From Pseudomonadota bacterium (GTDB lineage: Bacteria > Pseudomonadota > Alphaproteobacteria > Sphingomonadales > Sphingomonadaceae), in NCBI GenBank assembly GCA_023391375.1, contig JAEWBB010000028.1:1-38589 (forward strand): a DNA stretch of 38,589 bases. Reading direction: 5' to 3'. The notes beneath the pieces are model-generated. The model was not told the origin of the DNA. It did not search any database and saw only the letters and a program-made list of their open reading frames with translations. The position numbers were made by a program, and so were the translations under genes. Shown one piece after another: positions 16,845 through 25,864 of this stretch (positions are counted from its first letter, which is position 1; every line of letters starts with the position of its first letter).

Positions 16845-19541
16845 GTGAGCCTCCTCGACGGCATTCCCGCCCTTCATGCGACCCACGCCGGCATCTGGCT
16901 GGCCGATGCGGATGGCGTGCGCGCGGTCGCGCGGGGCGAGGCCGTGTCGCGGCTGGCGCAGACGCCGCACATCCTTTTGAACGCGCCGCTCGTCGGCGGG
17001 CGGCTCGGCTATCCCGACGTCTCGGGCCTCGACCTGCTCGAACTGTATGCCTTTCTCCACCCCGCCCGTTTCGCCGTACCGAGCGTCGCCGGGCTCAGCC
17101 GCGCGGTGGGGCTGGAGCCGCCGGTCGACGATGCCGCCGCGGCCGCGGCGCTGCGCGACATTGCCGCCAAGCTGCTCGCGGTCACAGGCGACCCGGCTTG
17201 GGCCGAGCGCGAGGGCGCGTGGACGGCCAACGCCACCCTGCATCGGCTCGGCTGGGGCTGGGCACCGCTGGTGGCCGAGCGGTTGGCCCAGCCGGAGCGC
17301 GGTGAGCGGATGCTCTTCTCGCGCCTGTCGAGCTGGGAGGAAGCCGGCGACGTCCCGCCGCCACGCACCATCAAGATCGCGCCCGCCGACGCGGTGGAAC
17401 GGCTGGCGCGGCTGACCGGCAAGGGCGCGGAACCGCGCGAGGGTCAGCAGGCGATGGCCGCCGCGTCGGCCGCGCTGTTCGACCCGCGCCCGGCGTCGGG
17501 CGATCCCAACCTTCTCTTGGCCGAAGCCGGCACGGGCATCGGCAAGACGCTGGCCTACCTCGCGCCGGCCTCGCTGTGGGCGGAGCAGTCGGGCGGGACG
17601 GTGTGGGTATCGACCTACACCAAGGCGTTGCAACGCCAGCTCGACGCCGAAGGAAAACGGCTCATCCCCGGCGAGGCGGAGCGGGCCAAGAGAATCGTCG
17701 TCCGCAAGGGCCGCGAGAATTACCTTTGCCTGCTCAACCTCGAAGACGCGATGCAGGGCGCCTTTTCCGGCCGCGCCGCGATCCTGGCGCAACTGGTCGG
17801 GCGCTGGGCGGCCTATTCCAAAGATGGCGACATGGTCGGCGGCGATTTGCCCGGCTGGCTGCCGAGCCTGTTCCGCCGCGCTGGCGCGACCGCGCTGACC
17901 GATCGGCGCGGCGAGTGCGTCTACGCCGGCTGCCCGCACTACCGGAAATGCTTCATCGAAAAGGCCGAGCGTGCGAGCCGCGAAGCCGACATCGTCATCG
18001 CCAACCACGCCCTGGTGATGGTCAATGCCGCGCGCGGGCGTAGCGACGCGCCGCAGCGCATCCTGTTCGACGAAGGTCATCACCTGTTCGACGCCGCCGA
18101 CTCGACCTTTTCGACCGCCCTGTCGGGACAGGAGGCGATCGAGATGCGGCGCTGGATCGTCGGTCCAGAGGGCAAGTCGCGCGGGCGGCGGCGCGGCTTG
18201 GCGGCCCGGTTGCTCGACGTCTGCTCTTACGACGAGCAGGGCGCCGAGGCGCTCGACGCGGCGGTCGAGGCGGCGCGCAACCTGCCCGGCGACGGGTGGC
18301 TCCAACGCCTGTCCGAAGGCGACCCGTTCGGGCCGCTCGAAAAGCTCCTCGCCGAGGTCCGCGGCAGCGTCTACGCGCGCGCCGACGCGCAGGAGGCGGG
18401 CTATGGCCTCGAAACCGAGCTCGCCCATCCCGACAGCAAGTTGATCGAAGCCGCCGCGAATGCGCTGGGCGCGCTCGATGGATTGGCCCGGCCGCTCGCC
18501 GCGCTCGGCCGCCGGCTCGAAGCGATTCTCGAGGACGCGCCGGACTGGCTCGACACCGCCGCGCGGGCACGGGTCGATGGCGCGATTCGCGGCCTGACCT
18601 GGCGACGGGACACGCTGGCCGCGTGGACGGCACTGCTCGGCCGGATCGGCGGGGAGGCGGATCCTGATTTCGTCGACTGGCTGGCGATCGACCGGGTCGA
18701 AGGGCGCGAGTTCGACGTCGGCATCCACCGCCACTGGCTCGACCCGACCCGACCCTTGGCCAAGGCGGTCATCGAGCCCGCGCACGGCGTCCTCGTCACC
18801 TCCGCCACCCTGCGAGGCGGCGAGGGGTGGGAAGCGGCCGAAGCACGCACCGGCGCGCTCCACTTGCCGCGCCCTGCCGCCCGATTCGAGGCAGCGAGCC
18901 CGTTCGACTATGCCGCCAACAGCGAGGTACTGGTCGTGACCGACATCCCGCGCGGCGACATCCCGGCCTTGGCCGGGGCCTATGCGCGTTTGGTCGAGGC
19001 GGCGGGCGGCGGGACGCTGGGCCTGTTCACCGCCATCTCGCGCCTGCGCGCGGTACACGCCCGGATCGCCGACCGGCTGGCGCGCGAGGGGCTGCCGCTG
19101 TTTGCCCAGCACGTCGACCCGATCGATTCGGGCACGCTGGTCGACATGTTCCGGGACGATCCGCATGCCTCGCTGCTCGGCACCGACGCGCTGCGCGACG
19201 GGGTCGACGTGCCGGGCGAATCCCTGCGGCTGGTGGTAATGGAGCGCGTGCCCTGGCCGCGACCGACGGTACTCCATGCCGCGCGGCGGATGGCGGGCGG
19301 CGGCAGCGCCTACGACGACCGGGTGGTGCGGGCCAAGCTGGCGCAGGCATTCGGCCGGTTGATCCGCCGGCAGAGCGACCGCGGCCAGTTCGTCATGCTG
19401 TCGTCGGCCTTCCCCAGCCGCCTGCTGACCGCCTTCCCGCCCGAGGTCGCGGTGCATCGCCTGCCGTTAGACGCCGCGGTCGAACGGGTGCGGCAGTTTC
19501 CTGCCGCAACCACCGCAAAATCGGAAAAGACGCCCGTTTAG
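16845..19541 (+). CDS. Fe-S superfamily 2 DNA helicase, DinG/YoaA-like
   Basis: An 898-residue ATP-dependent helicase of the XPD/DinG type. Walker A is EAGTGIGKT (227-235) and the Walker B box is DEGH (409-412). Four cysteines that can bind a 4Fe-4S cluster are Cys295, Cys358, Cys363 and Cys369 (CVYAGCPHYRKC). The C-terminal helicase domain contains LVTSATL and, near the end, AFGRLIRRQSDRG. These helicases unwind 5'-3' and act in repair and in resolving R-loops or stalled forks. The ~220-residue N-terminus before Walker A is longer than in E. coli DinG and unassigned. The start is GTG after AAGAAGGAAAG. The stop overlaps the convergent merR stop by 4 nt. Confidence 0.9.
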   Translation: MSLLDGIPALHATHAGIWLADADGVRAVARGEAVSRLAQTPHILLNAPLVGGRLGYPDVSGLDLLELYAFLHPARFAVPSVAGLSRAVGLEPPVDDAAAAAALRDIAAKLLAVTGDPAWAEREGAWTANATLHRLGWGWAPLVAERLAQPERGERMLFSRLSSWEEAGDVPPPRTIKIAPADAVERLARLTGKGAEPREGQQAMAAASAALFDPRPASGDPNLLLAEAGTGIGKTLAYLAPASLWAEQSGGTVWVSTYTKALQRQLDAEGKRLIPGEAERAKRIVVRKGRENYLCLLNLEDAMQGAFSGRAAILAQLVGRWAAYSKDGDMVGGDLPGWLPSLFRRAGATALTDRRGECVYAGCPHYRKCFIEKAERASREADIVIANHALVMVNAARGRSDAPQRILFDEGHHLFDAADSTFSTALSGQEAIEMRRWIVGPEGKSRGRRRGLAARLLDVCSYDEQGAEALDAAVEAARNLPGDGWLQRLSEGDPFGPLEKLLAEVRGSVYARADAQEAGYGLETELAHPDSKLIEAAANALGALDGLARPLAALGRRLEAILEDAPDWLDTAARARVDGAIRGLTWRRDTLAAWTALLGRIGGEADPDFVDWLAIDRVEGREFDVGIHRHWLDPTRPLAKAVIEPAHGVLVTSATLRGGEGWEAAEARTGALHLPRPAARFEAASPFDYAANSEVLVVTDIPRGDIPALAGAYARLVEAAGGGTLGLFTAISRLRAVHARIADRLAREGLPLFAQHVDPIDSGTLVDMFRDDPHASLLGTDALRDGVDVPGESLRLVVMERVPWPRPTVLHAARRMAGGGSAYDDRVVRAKLAQAFGRLIRRQSDRGQFVMLSSAFPSRLLTAFPPEVAVHRLPLDAAVERVRQFPAATTAKSEKTPV

Positions 19542-19921
19542 GTGGCGAGCGCGCCGGACAACCGGTCGCGGATCGACCGCAGGCGGTCGAGGTCGACGGC
19601 CGGGGCAGCCTCGTGAAGAACCGGCGCGGGCGCGACGGGCGAGACCGGCGCTTCGGGCATGGCGAAATCGGCCGACTTGTCGCGCAGCAGCTTCTGCACG
19701 CCCTTCACGGTGTAGCCTTCCTCCGACAGCAGCCGGTGGATGCGGCGGGCAAGGTCGACGTCGGCCGGGCGGTAATAACGCCGATTACCGGCGCGCTGCA
19801 TCGGCTTTAGCTGCGGGAACTTGGTTTCCCAGTAACGAAGGATGTGCTGGGCGACACCCAGTTCGGCGCTCAGTTCACCGATGGTGCGAAAGGCGTTCGC
19901 GTCCTTGGAAGGCGTGGCCAT
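19538..19921 (-). CDS. MerR-family transcriptional regulator next to ihfA
   Basis: A 127-residue protein with an N-terminal MerR winged-helix domain: TIGELSAELGVAQHILRYWE, then a wing with RAGNRRYYRPADV, then GYTVKGVQKLLRD. The C-terminus is a short Pro/Ala linker and helix without metal-binding cysteines, so metal sensing is unlikely. A MerR gene directly after ihfA is a conserved alphaproteobacterial arrangement; its target is not known from this sequence. It starts 12 nt after the ihfA stop, so they are probably cotranscribed. Its stop overlaps the convergent helicase stop by 4 nt. Confidence 0.9.
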   Translation of the reverse strand: MATPSKDANAFRTIGELSAELGVAQHILRYWETKFPQLKPMQRAGNRRYYRPADVDLARRIHRLLSEEGYTVKGVQKLLRDKSADFAMPEAPVSPVAPAPVLHEAAPAVDLDRLRSIRDRLSGALAT

Positions 19922-19933
19922 CCCCGCGCGGCC

Positions 19934-20260
19934 TTACTTGCAGATCCGCTCGCGCATGATCTGGCTGGCGCGGAAGGTCATCACCCGGCGCGGGGCGATC
20001 GGGACTTCGACGCCGGTCTTCGGGTTGCGGCCGACGCGCTCGCCCTTGTCGCGCAGGACGAAGCTGCCGAAACCGGAAATCTTGACGTTCTGGCCGACCG
20101 ACAGGGCGTGGCACATGTGGTAGAGCACTTTCTCGACCACGCCGGCGCTTTCGGCGCGCGACAGGCCCAGCTTGCGATGCACCACGTCCGACAAATCGGC
20201 ACGGGTCAGCGTGCCCGAATGGTCAGCACTATTCACGCGAGCAATCCCCGCATCGGCCAT
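19934..20260 (-). CDS. ihfA: Integration host factor subunit alpha
   Basis: A 108-residue DNA-bending protein of the HU/IHF family. The beta-arm signature GRNPKTGVEVPIAPRRV is present, as are the alpha-subunit features VKISGFGSFVLRDKGERVGR and TFRASQIMRERI. IHF is a heterodimer with IhfB that bends DNA by about 160 degrees and assists promoters and recombination. The N-terminus is about 10 residues longer than in E. coli; GTLTRADLSDVVHRKLGLSR starts the conserved part. The 107-nt gap to fabH probably holds the ihfA promoter. No clear terminator of fabH was found there. Confidence 0.94.
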   Translation of the reverse strand: MADAGIARVNSADHSGTLTRADLSDVVHRKLGLSRAESAGVVEKVLYHMCHALSVGQNVKISGFGSFVLRDKGERVGRNPKTGVEVPIAPRRVMTFRASQIMRERICK

Positions 20261-20367
20261 AATGTCTACTCCGCCCCCATGTGGCGCCAGGCGTGGGCAC
20301 CAGATTCGTTACGCTAACTCAATGCCTATCGTCGGCAAAGGGACTTTTGCGAATTTTTTGAAGGGTT

Positions 20368-21327
20368 TCAATAGCGAAGCGCAGCTGCGCCCCACGTAAA
20401 TCCGCCGCCCATCGCTTCCAGGACGAGGAGGTCGCCGCGCTGGATCCGTCCGTCGCGGACCGCGGTGTCGAGCGCGAGCGGAACCGACGCGGCCGACGTA
20501 TTGGCATGCTGGTCGACCGTCACGACCACCTTCTCGGAAGGGAGGCCCAGCTTGCGGGCAGTGGCATCGAGGATGCGCATGTTGGCCTGGTGTGGCACCA
20601 CCCAGTCGACGTCCGACGGGGTGAGCCCGACGTCGTCGAGCACTTCGCCCAGCACGTCGGCCAGGTTGACCACCGCATGCCGGAACACCTCGCGGCCCTT
20701 CATGCGCAGCTTGCCGACGGTACCGGTCGTCGACGGCCCGCCATCGACGTAAAGCATGTCGTTGTGCCGACCGTCGGCGTGCAGCTTGGTGCCGAGGATA
20801 CCTGCCTCGCCCTCGCGCGCTTCGAGCACCAGGGCGCCGGCGCCATCGCCGAACAGAACGCAGGTGGTGCGGTCCTCCCAGTCGAGGATGCGGCTGAACG
20901 TCTCGGCGCCGATCACCAGCGCCCGCTTGGCGTTACCGCCGCGGAGCATCGAGTCGGCGACGCTCAGCGCGTAGAGGAAGCCGGTGCAGACGGCATGGAC
21001 GTCGAAGGCGATGCAGTCGGTGATGCCGAGGTTGGCCTGGACCTTGGTCGCGCTCGACGGGAAGGTCTGGTCGGGCGTGGCGGTCGCCAGCACGATGAGG
21101 CCGATGTCCTGCGGCGCGAGGCCCGCGGCCGCGATCGCCTTTTTCGCCGCGTCGGTCGCCAGCGATGCCGTGGTTTCACCTTCGCCGGCGATGTAGCGGC
21201 TACGGATGCCGGTCCGTTCGACGATCCATTCGTCGCTGGTATCGACCTGCGCGGCCAGCTCGGCATTGTCGACGCGGCGCTGGGGAAGCGCGGATCCGGT
21301 TCCGGTCACCACCGAACGCAAGGGCAT
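20368..21327 (-). CDS. fabH: Beta-ketoacyl-ACP synthase III
   Basis: A 319-residue thiolase-fold enzyme that condenses an acyl-CoA with malonyl-ACP to start type II fatty acid synthesis. The full Cys-His-Asn triad is visible: Cys114 in AVCTGFLYAL, His246 in VVPHQANMRILDA and Asn276 in DQHANTSAAS. Length and the GDGAGALVLEA loop are typical. The start codon shares one base with the plsX stop, so the two are translationally coupled in the classic rpmF-plsX-fabH unit that links ribosomes, phospholipids and fatty acids. Confidence 0.97.
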   Translation of the reverse strand: MPLRSVVTGTGSALPQRRVDNAELAAQVDTSDEWIVERTGIRSRYIAGEGETTASLATDAAKKAIAAAGLAPQDIGLIVLATATPDQTFPSSATKVQANLGITDCIAFDVHAVCTGFLYALSVADSMLRGGNAKRALVIGAETFSRILDWEDRTTCVLFGDGAGALVLEAREGEAGILGTKLHADGRHNDMLYVDGGPSTTGTVGKLRMKGREVFRHAVVNLADVLGEVLDDVGLTPSDVDWVVPHQANMRILDATARKLGLPSEKVVVTVDQHANTSAASVPLALDTAVRDGRIQRGDLLVLEAMGGGFTWGAAALRY

Positions 21328-22370
21328 TATTTGTCGGCTCCGGCAAAAGCGTGGGCGCGGAATTCGTCGAGGTCCGTCGCGATCTTGTTGGTGATGTCGT
21401 TGCGCACCATCCGCGCCGCGACGCCGATGGCGTTGGCGACGCCCTTGGGATTCGCCCCGCCATGGCTCTTCACTACCAGCCCGTTGAGGCCGAGGAAGAC
21501 CGCGCCGTTATGGTTGTTCGGGTCGAGATGGACCTTGAGGAGGTTGAGCGCCGGCTTGGAAAGCGCAAAGCCGGCTTTCGAACGCAGCGACGAGGTGAAG
21601 GCGCGGCGGAGCAGGTCGGTAACGAAGCGCGCCGTCCCTTCGGCGGTCTTCAGCGCCACATTGCCCGAAAAACCGTCGCAGACGACGACGTCGATGTCGC
21701 CCCGGGCCAGCTTGTCGCCTTCGGTAAAACCGTCGAACTTGAACGGCAGGTAATCCGCCTCGCGAAGCATCGCGGCGGCATCTTTCAGCTCCTCGGTGCC
21801 CTTGAGCTCCTCGGTGCCGATGTTGAGCAGCTTCACCTTGGGCTTCTCGATGCCCAGCACAGTGCGCGAATAGGCCGCGCCCATGACGGCGAACTGGACC
21901 AGGTTCTGGGCATCGCACTCGGTGTTCGCACCGAGGTCGAGCATCACCAGGTCATGTTCGAGGCTGGGAAGGAGGGCGGCGAGGGCCGGGCGGTCGATGC
22001 CGGGCATGGTGCGAAGCGCCAGCTTCGACATCGCCATCAGCGCGCCGGTGTTGCCACCCGACAGCGCGGCGTGGGCCACGCCATCCTTCACCGCGTTGAT
22101 CGCCATGCCCATCGACGTGGTCTTGGCGCGGCGAATCGCCTGGCTGGGCTTTTCGGAGGCGCCGATCGTATCGTCGGCGTGGTGGATCGTGACCGCGCCG
22201 TCGAGGCCGGTCTGCTTCTTCAACTCGGCTTCGATCGCCTTGCGATCGCCGTAGATGTCGAAGTGAAGCTTCTTGTCCTTGCGACGCGCACGGGCCATCC
22301 CGGCGACAATCGCCGCCGGGCCGATGTCTCCACCCATGGCGTCAATCGCGATACGCGGGCTCACGGTCAT
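21327..22370 (-). CDS. plsX: Phosphate acyltransferase PlsX
   Basis: A 347-residue enzyme making acyl-phosphate from acyl-ACP and phosphate for the PlsY route of phospholipid synthesis; it is a peripheral membrane protein. Typical features are IAIDAMGGDIGPAAIVAG at the N-terminus, GGNTGALMA, LDLGANTECDAQNL and CDGFSGNVALKTAEG. Length is normal for the family. It lies 30 nt downstream of rpmF and overlaps fabH by one base. Confidence 0.97.
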   Translation of the reverse strand: MTVSPRIAIDAMGGDIGPAAIVAGMARARRKDKKLHFDIYGDRKAIEAELKKQTGLDGAVTIHHADDTIGASEKPSQAIRRAKTTSMGMAINAVKDGVAHAALSGGNTGALMAMSKLALRTMPGIDRPALAALLPSLEHDLVMLDLGANTECDAQNLVQFAVMGAAYSRTVLGIEKPKVKLLNIGTEELKGTEELKDAAAMLREADYLPFKFDGFTEGDKLARGDIDVVVCDGFSGNVALKTAEGTARFVTDLLRRAFTSSLRSKAGFALSKPALNLLKVHLDPNNHNGAVFLGLNGLVVKSHGGANPKGVANAIGVAARMVRNDITNKIATDLDEFRAHAFAGADK

Positions 22371-22400
22371 TCGTGGGCGCCCTCTAACCGCAACCTTCGC

Positions 22401-22580
22401 TTAGGCCTCGGGCGTGATGACTTCGCGGCCGTTATAGTGGCCGCACGAAGCGCACATGTTGTGCGGCAGCTTCAGTTCGCCACAGTTCGGGCACTCCTGG
22501 AAGCTGGCCGGGCTCAGCGCGTGATGGCTGCGGCGCATGTTGCGCTTCGAGGGCGACGTTTTTCTTTTGGGGACGGCCAT
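22401..22580 (-). CDS. rpmF: 50S ribosomal protein L32
   Basis: A 59-residue ribosomal protein starting MAVPKRKTSPSKRNMRRSHH. It has the zinc-ribbon cysteines of the C+ form: two pairs, CPNCG (30 and 33) and CASCG (43 and 46). It is a component of the large subunit. AAGGT lies upstream of the ATG. It opens the rpmF-plsX-fabH cluster. The region 22581-22734 upstream is its leader and promoter region and holds no other gene that I can support. Confidence 0.96.
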   Translation of the reverse strand: MAVPKRKTSPSKRNMRRSHHALSPASFQECPNCGELKLPHNMCASCGHYNGREVITPEA

Positions 22581-22703
22581 GACGGCTCTACCTTCAACCT
22601 TGTTGCGTCAAAAAAAATTAGCGACTCTCCTCGCCCGGCTCGTCGTGGTGAACCCATGAGGTCCCCCTCGTGGCGGCGGTCGGAGCGTCGCGAATAGGTG
22701 CGC

Positions 22704-22731
22704 CCTATAGCGATTATGGCCCCGGACGCAA
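22704..22731 (-). promoter_or_regulatory. Candidate sigma-70-type promoter for rpmF-plsX-fabH
   Basis: On the minus strand TTGCGT is followed after 16 nt by TATAGG, about 125 nt before the rpmF start. This would give a long leader, which includes a run of eight T just upstream of the rpmF ribosome site. The boxes are approximate matches only. Confidence 0.35.
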
Positions 22732-22734
22732 GCG

Positions 22735-23403
22735 CTAGCGGGCGGCGTCCAACACCTTGTCCGCGACGAACGGGTTGGTCGCCCGCTCGTGGCCGAAGGT
22801 GCTCATCGGCCCGTGACCGGGAATGAAGGCGGTGTCGTCGCCCATCGGCCAGAGGCGCTCGACGATCGAATCGAGCAGGCTCTGGTGGTGGCCGCGGGGG
22901 AAATCGGTCCGCCCGATCGAGCCCTGAAACAGCACGTCGCCGACGATCGCCAGCTTCGATTCGGGATGGTGGAAGACGACATGGCCCGGCGTGTGGCCGG
23001 GGCAATGGCGAACATCGAACGTCAGCTCGCCCACCGTCACCTGGTCCTGGTCGACGAGGTAGCGGTCGGACGCGAAGGGCTTGCCCGGCACGCCGTAACG
23101 CTGCCCGTCGTCCTCCAGCCGGGCGATCCAGAACAGGTCTTCCTCGTGCGGTCCCTCGATCGGCACGCCCAGTTCCTGCGCCAGAACGCCGGCCTGGCCG
23201 CAATGGTCGATATGCCCGTGGGTCAGCAAAATCTTCTCGATCGTCACGCCATGCTGAGCCGCTGCGGACTTCAGCCGGTCGAGGTCGCCGCCCGGATCGA
23301 CGAACGCGCCGCGCATCGTCTTCGTGCACCAGATGAGGCTGCAATTCTGCTGGAGCGGCGTGACCGGCACGATCGCCGCGCGAAGGGAAGGGGTTTCGCT
23401 CAC
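22735..23403 (-). CDS. MBL-fold metallo-hydrolase, glyoxalase II-like
   Basis: A 222-residue metallo-beta-lactamase-fold protein. The metal motif THGHIDHC gives His62, His64, Asp66 and His67. Further ligands are in HCPGHTPGHVVF, in GDVLFQGSIGRTDF and in the late PGHGP. This is the layout of glyoxalase II-like hydrolases (YcbL type), which hydrolyse thioesters such as S-lactoylglutathione; the actual substrate is not shown by the sequence. I use the GTG start that gives MSETPSLRAAIVPVTPLQQN, which matches the usual family N-terminus; a 48-codon upstream extension is a readthrough of the dipeptidase 3' end. It starts 10 nt after the dipeptidase stop. Confidence 0.88.
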   Translation of the reverse strand: MSETPSLRAAIVPVTPLQQNCSLIWCTKTMRGAFVDPGGDLDRLKSAAAQHGVTIEKILLTHGHIDHCGQAGVLAQELGVPIEGPHEEDLFWIARLEDDGQRYGVPGKPFASDRYLVDQDQVTVGELTFDVRHCPGHTPGHVVFHHPESKLAIVGDVLFQGSIGRTDFPRGHHQSLLDSIVERLWPMGDDTAFIPGHGPMSTFGHERATNPFVADKVLDAAR

Positions 23404-23413
23404 ACCGCGCGAG

Positions 23414-24667
23414 TTAGGGAGCGGGCGGGGCCTTGTCCATGGCGGGCGCGACGTTCCGCATCGCCTTTGCGGTCGCCTCCGCGCCGCGCAGGGCGCGCAG
23501 GACATTGCCGCCGGCGAGCTTGGCCAGGTCGGAATCGTTCCACCCACGGCGAATCAGCTCGGCGAACACCCGCGGGTAGGTTTCGACCCCCTCCAATCCC
23601 GTCGGCGTGTAAGGAATGCCGTCGTAATCGCCGCCGAGCCCGACATGGTCGTGACCGGCGATCTTGGCGACGTGCTCGATATGGTCGGCGACGATCCGGA
23701 CGTCCGTCGCCGGGCGCGGATGCGCCGCTTCCCACGTCTTCACGCCGGCGTCGACCGCGGCCTTGCTCGACCGGTGGATCGCCTTAAGCCGCGCTTCCTC
23801 GGCGGCCTGTGCGGCGGACCAGTCCCACACCTGCTGCGACAGGAACCCGGGGACGAAATTGACCATCACGACGCCGCCGTTGGCGGGCAGCAGCCTCAGC
23901 ACGTCGTCGGGGACGTTGCGCGGGTGCGGGGTGATGCCGCCGGCCGAGCTGTGCGAGAAGATGACCGGCGCGCGGCTGACGCGGATCGCGTCCTTCATCG
24001 TCGAGGGCGCGACGTGGCTGAGGTCGACCAGCATGCCGAGCCGGTTCATTTCGCGAACCACCGCCTCCCCGAACGGCGCCAGGCCGTCCCACTTGGGCTC
24101 GTCGGTAGCGCTGTCCGCCCAGCCGGTGGTCTGGTTGTGGGTCAAAGTCATGTAGCGTGCGCCGAGGCGGTAGAATTGCCGCAATGCGGCGAAGCTGCCG
24201 CCGATCTGCCGCCCGCCCTCGATCCCGACCAGCGAGGCGATCCTGCCGCTCTTGTGGATTCGGACGACATCATCGGCGGTCAACGCCCGCTCGAGGTCGT
24301 TCGGGTAGGCGGCGATCATCCGGTCGACCACATCGATCTGCTCGATCGTCCGGCGGATCGCCTCGTCGCCGGTCAGCGTGCCGTCGATGTAGACCGACCA
24401 GAACTGGCCGCCGACCCGCCCGGCATGCAACCGCGCCATGTCGGTCATCAGCGGATGGTCGTGCCATTTGTCGGTGCCGCTCGCGAGGTTCGCCACGCTG
24501 AAAACGTGGTTTTCCTGAAGCGCCTCGGCGATGTCGTTGTGCCCGTCGATCAGCGGGGTGGATTGGAGGATGCGGTCGATGCGGGCCTTCGTCGCTTGGT
24601 CGATGTCCTGCGCATGGAGCGGGCCGGCGCTCCACAACAGGGCGGCTAGGATGGCGGCACGGCGCAT
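23414..24667 (-). CDS. Membrane dipeptidase, peptidase M19 family
   Basis: A 417-residue secreted zinc dipeptidase related to renal dipeptidase. It has a signal peptide (MRRAAILAALLWSAGPLHAQ). Ligand and catalytic motifs are DGHNDIAEAL (His43, Asp45), a Glu in VGIEGGRQIGG, LVDLSHVAPS, FSHSSAGGI and GGDYDGIPYTPTGLE. It probably cleaves dipeptides, including D-amino acid forms, in the periplasm. GAGGGGGA lies about 7 nt before the ATG. It shares a 69-nt divergent region with pabB and is followed by the MBL hydrolase gene. Confidence 0.93.
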   Translation of the reverse strand: MRRAAILAALLWSAGPLHAQDIDQATKARIDRILQSTPLIDGHNDIAEALQENHVFSVANLASGTDKWHDHPLMTDMARLHAGRVGGQFWSVYIDGTLTGDEAIRRTIEQIDVVDRMIAAYPNDLERALTADDVVRIHKSGRIASLVGIEGGRQIGGSFAALRQFYRLGARYMTLTHNQTTGWADSATDEPKWDGLAPFGEAVVREMNRLGMLVDLSHVAPSTMKDAIRVSRAPVIFSHSSAGGITPHPRNVPDDVLRLLPANGGVVMVNFVPGFLSQQVWDWSAAQAAEEARLKAIHRSSKAAVDAGVKTWEAAHPRPATDVRIVADHIEHVAKIAGHDHVGLGGDYDGIPYTPTGLEGVETYPRVFAELIRRGWNDSDLAKLAGGNVLRALRGAEATAKAMRNVAPAMDKAPPAP

Positions 24668-24736
24668 GGCATTTCCCCCTCGATCTGCTGGCGACGGGTT
24701 TACGAAGCCGCCTGCCAGCGGGCAAGGCGGACGGCG

Positions 24737-25864
24737 ATGGATACGCCTTTCGTCCTGTTCGACGACGCCCGCGACGGCGGCGCGCCACCGCGGCTTTACC
24801 GCCGGCCAACGCGCGTGCTGCAGGCGCGCGCGATGGCGGATGTCGTGCCATTACTCGGGCACCTGAAGGTTGCGGTGGACGGCGGGGCGCATGCTGCGGG
24901 CTATCTCGCCTACGAAGCCGGCTATGCGCTCGACCCTAAGCTGGCGCCGGCGGCACGAGTGGGTACCAGTCCGCTCGCCTGGTTCGGCCTGTTCGAGGGC
25001 TTCGAAACGCCGGACGTCGCATCCCTGGCCGCCGGACCGGCGTCGGCATCGAAACCGCACCCCCGCATCGACGAGGCCGCCTATGTCGAGGGCGTGCTGC
25101 GGGTGCGCGAGCATCTGTTCGCCGGCGATTTCTACCAGGCCAACCTCACCTTCGGGAATGACGTCGAAGTCGGCGGCGAGCCGCTGGCGCTCTACGGCCT
25201 CCTCCGCGGCCGCCAGCGTGCGGGGTGGGGTGGGGTGGTAGACACCGGCGACTCCTGGCTGGTCTCGCTCAGCCCGGAACAGTTCTTCACCATCCGCGAC
25301 GGCACGATCGAGGCCAAGCCGATGAAGGGCACCGCGCCGCGGCGCGCCGATCCCGACGACGACCGCCGCGGGGCCGAAGAGCTGGCCGCCGACCCCAAGC
25401 AGCGCGCCGAAAACCTGATGATCGTCGACCTGATGCGCAACGACCTCGCGCGCCTGAGTGTGCCGGGCAGCGTGGATGTGCCCGACCTGTTCAAGGTCGA
25501 AAGCTTTCCCACCGTCCACCAGATGGTCAGCCGGATCACGGCGCGCCTGCGGCCCGGGGTGACGGCCGTCGATGCACTTCGCACGATCTTCCCTTGCGGC
25601 TCGATCACCGGCGCCCCCAAGATCGCCGCGATGCTGGCGCTGCGCGACCTCGAACCCGAGCCGCGCGGCGCCTATACCGGCTCGATGGGGTGGATCGAGC
25701 CTGGCGGCGACGCGGCCTTCAACGTCATGATCCGCACGCTCGAAGGCGCGCGCGGGCATACGTATGCACGATTGGGTCTCGGATCGGGACTTGTCGTCGA
25801 CAGCGAGCCGCGCAATGAATGGGCCGAGTGCTTACTGAAGGGGGCCTTCGTTGCTGGAAGCTGA
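24737..25864 (+). CDS. pabB: Aminodeoxychorismate synthase component I
   Basis: A 375-residue chorismate-utilising enzyme converting chorismate and ammonia to 4-amino-4-deoxychorismate for folate. Family motifs are FYQANLTF, the catalytic-Lys segment KPMKGTAPRR, IVDLMRNDL, FPCGSITGAPK, AYTGSMGWI and LGSGLVVDSEP. It is shorter than E. coli PabB (about 450) because the N-terminal part is reduced, as is common in the bacterial fused forms. In many alphaproteobacteria this domain is fused to a PabC-like aminotransferase domain; here the frame stops at TGA 25862-25864 and the PabC part continues in another frame, overlapping by 14 nt. The glutaminase partner PabA is not in the window. Confidence 0.93.
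   Translation: MDTPFVLFDDARDGGAPPRLYRRPTRVLQARAMADVVPLLGHLKVAVDGGAHAAGYLAYEAGYALDPKLAPAARVGTSPLAWFGLFEGFETPDVASLAAGPASASKPHPRIDEAAYVEGVLRVREHLFAGDFYQANLTFGNDVEVGGEPLALYGLLRGRQRAGWGGVVDTGDSWLVSLSPEQFFTIRDGTIEAKPMKGTAPRRADPDDDRRGAEELAADPKQRAENLMIVDLMRNDLARLSVPGSVDVPDLFKVESFPTVHQMVSRITARLRPGVTAVDALRTIFPCGSITGAPKIAAMLALRDLEPEPRGAYTGSMGWIEPGGDAAFNVMIRTLEGARGHTYARLGLGSGLVVDSEPRNEWAECLLKGAFVAGS

Noticed and set aside
16500..19457. A 985-codon minus-strand open frame opposite the DinG-like helicase
   Set aside because: It is a shadow of the helicase and of the deaminase N-terminus; composition is Arg/Gly/Ala/Pro-rich with no motif.
20320..20360. Possible terminator between fabH and ihfA (GCAAA...TTTGC followed by T6 on the plus strand)
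   Set aside because: The stem is only about 5 bp of mostly A/T pairs and the T-run is on the strand with no upstream gene.
22608..22616. The A/T homopolymer upstream of rpmF as an intrinsic terminator
   Set aside because: No GC-rich stem precedes the T-run on the minus strand, and it lies directly upstream of a gene rather than after one.
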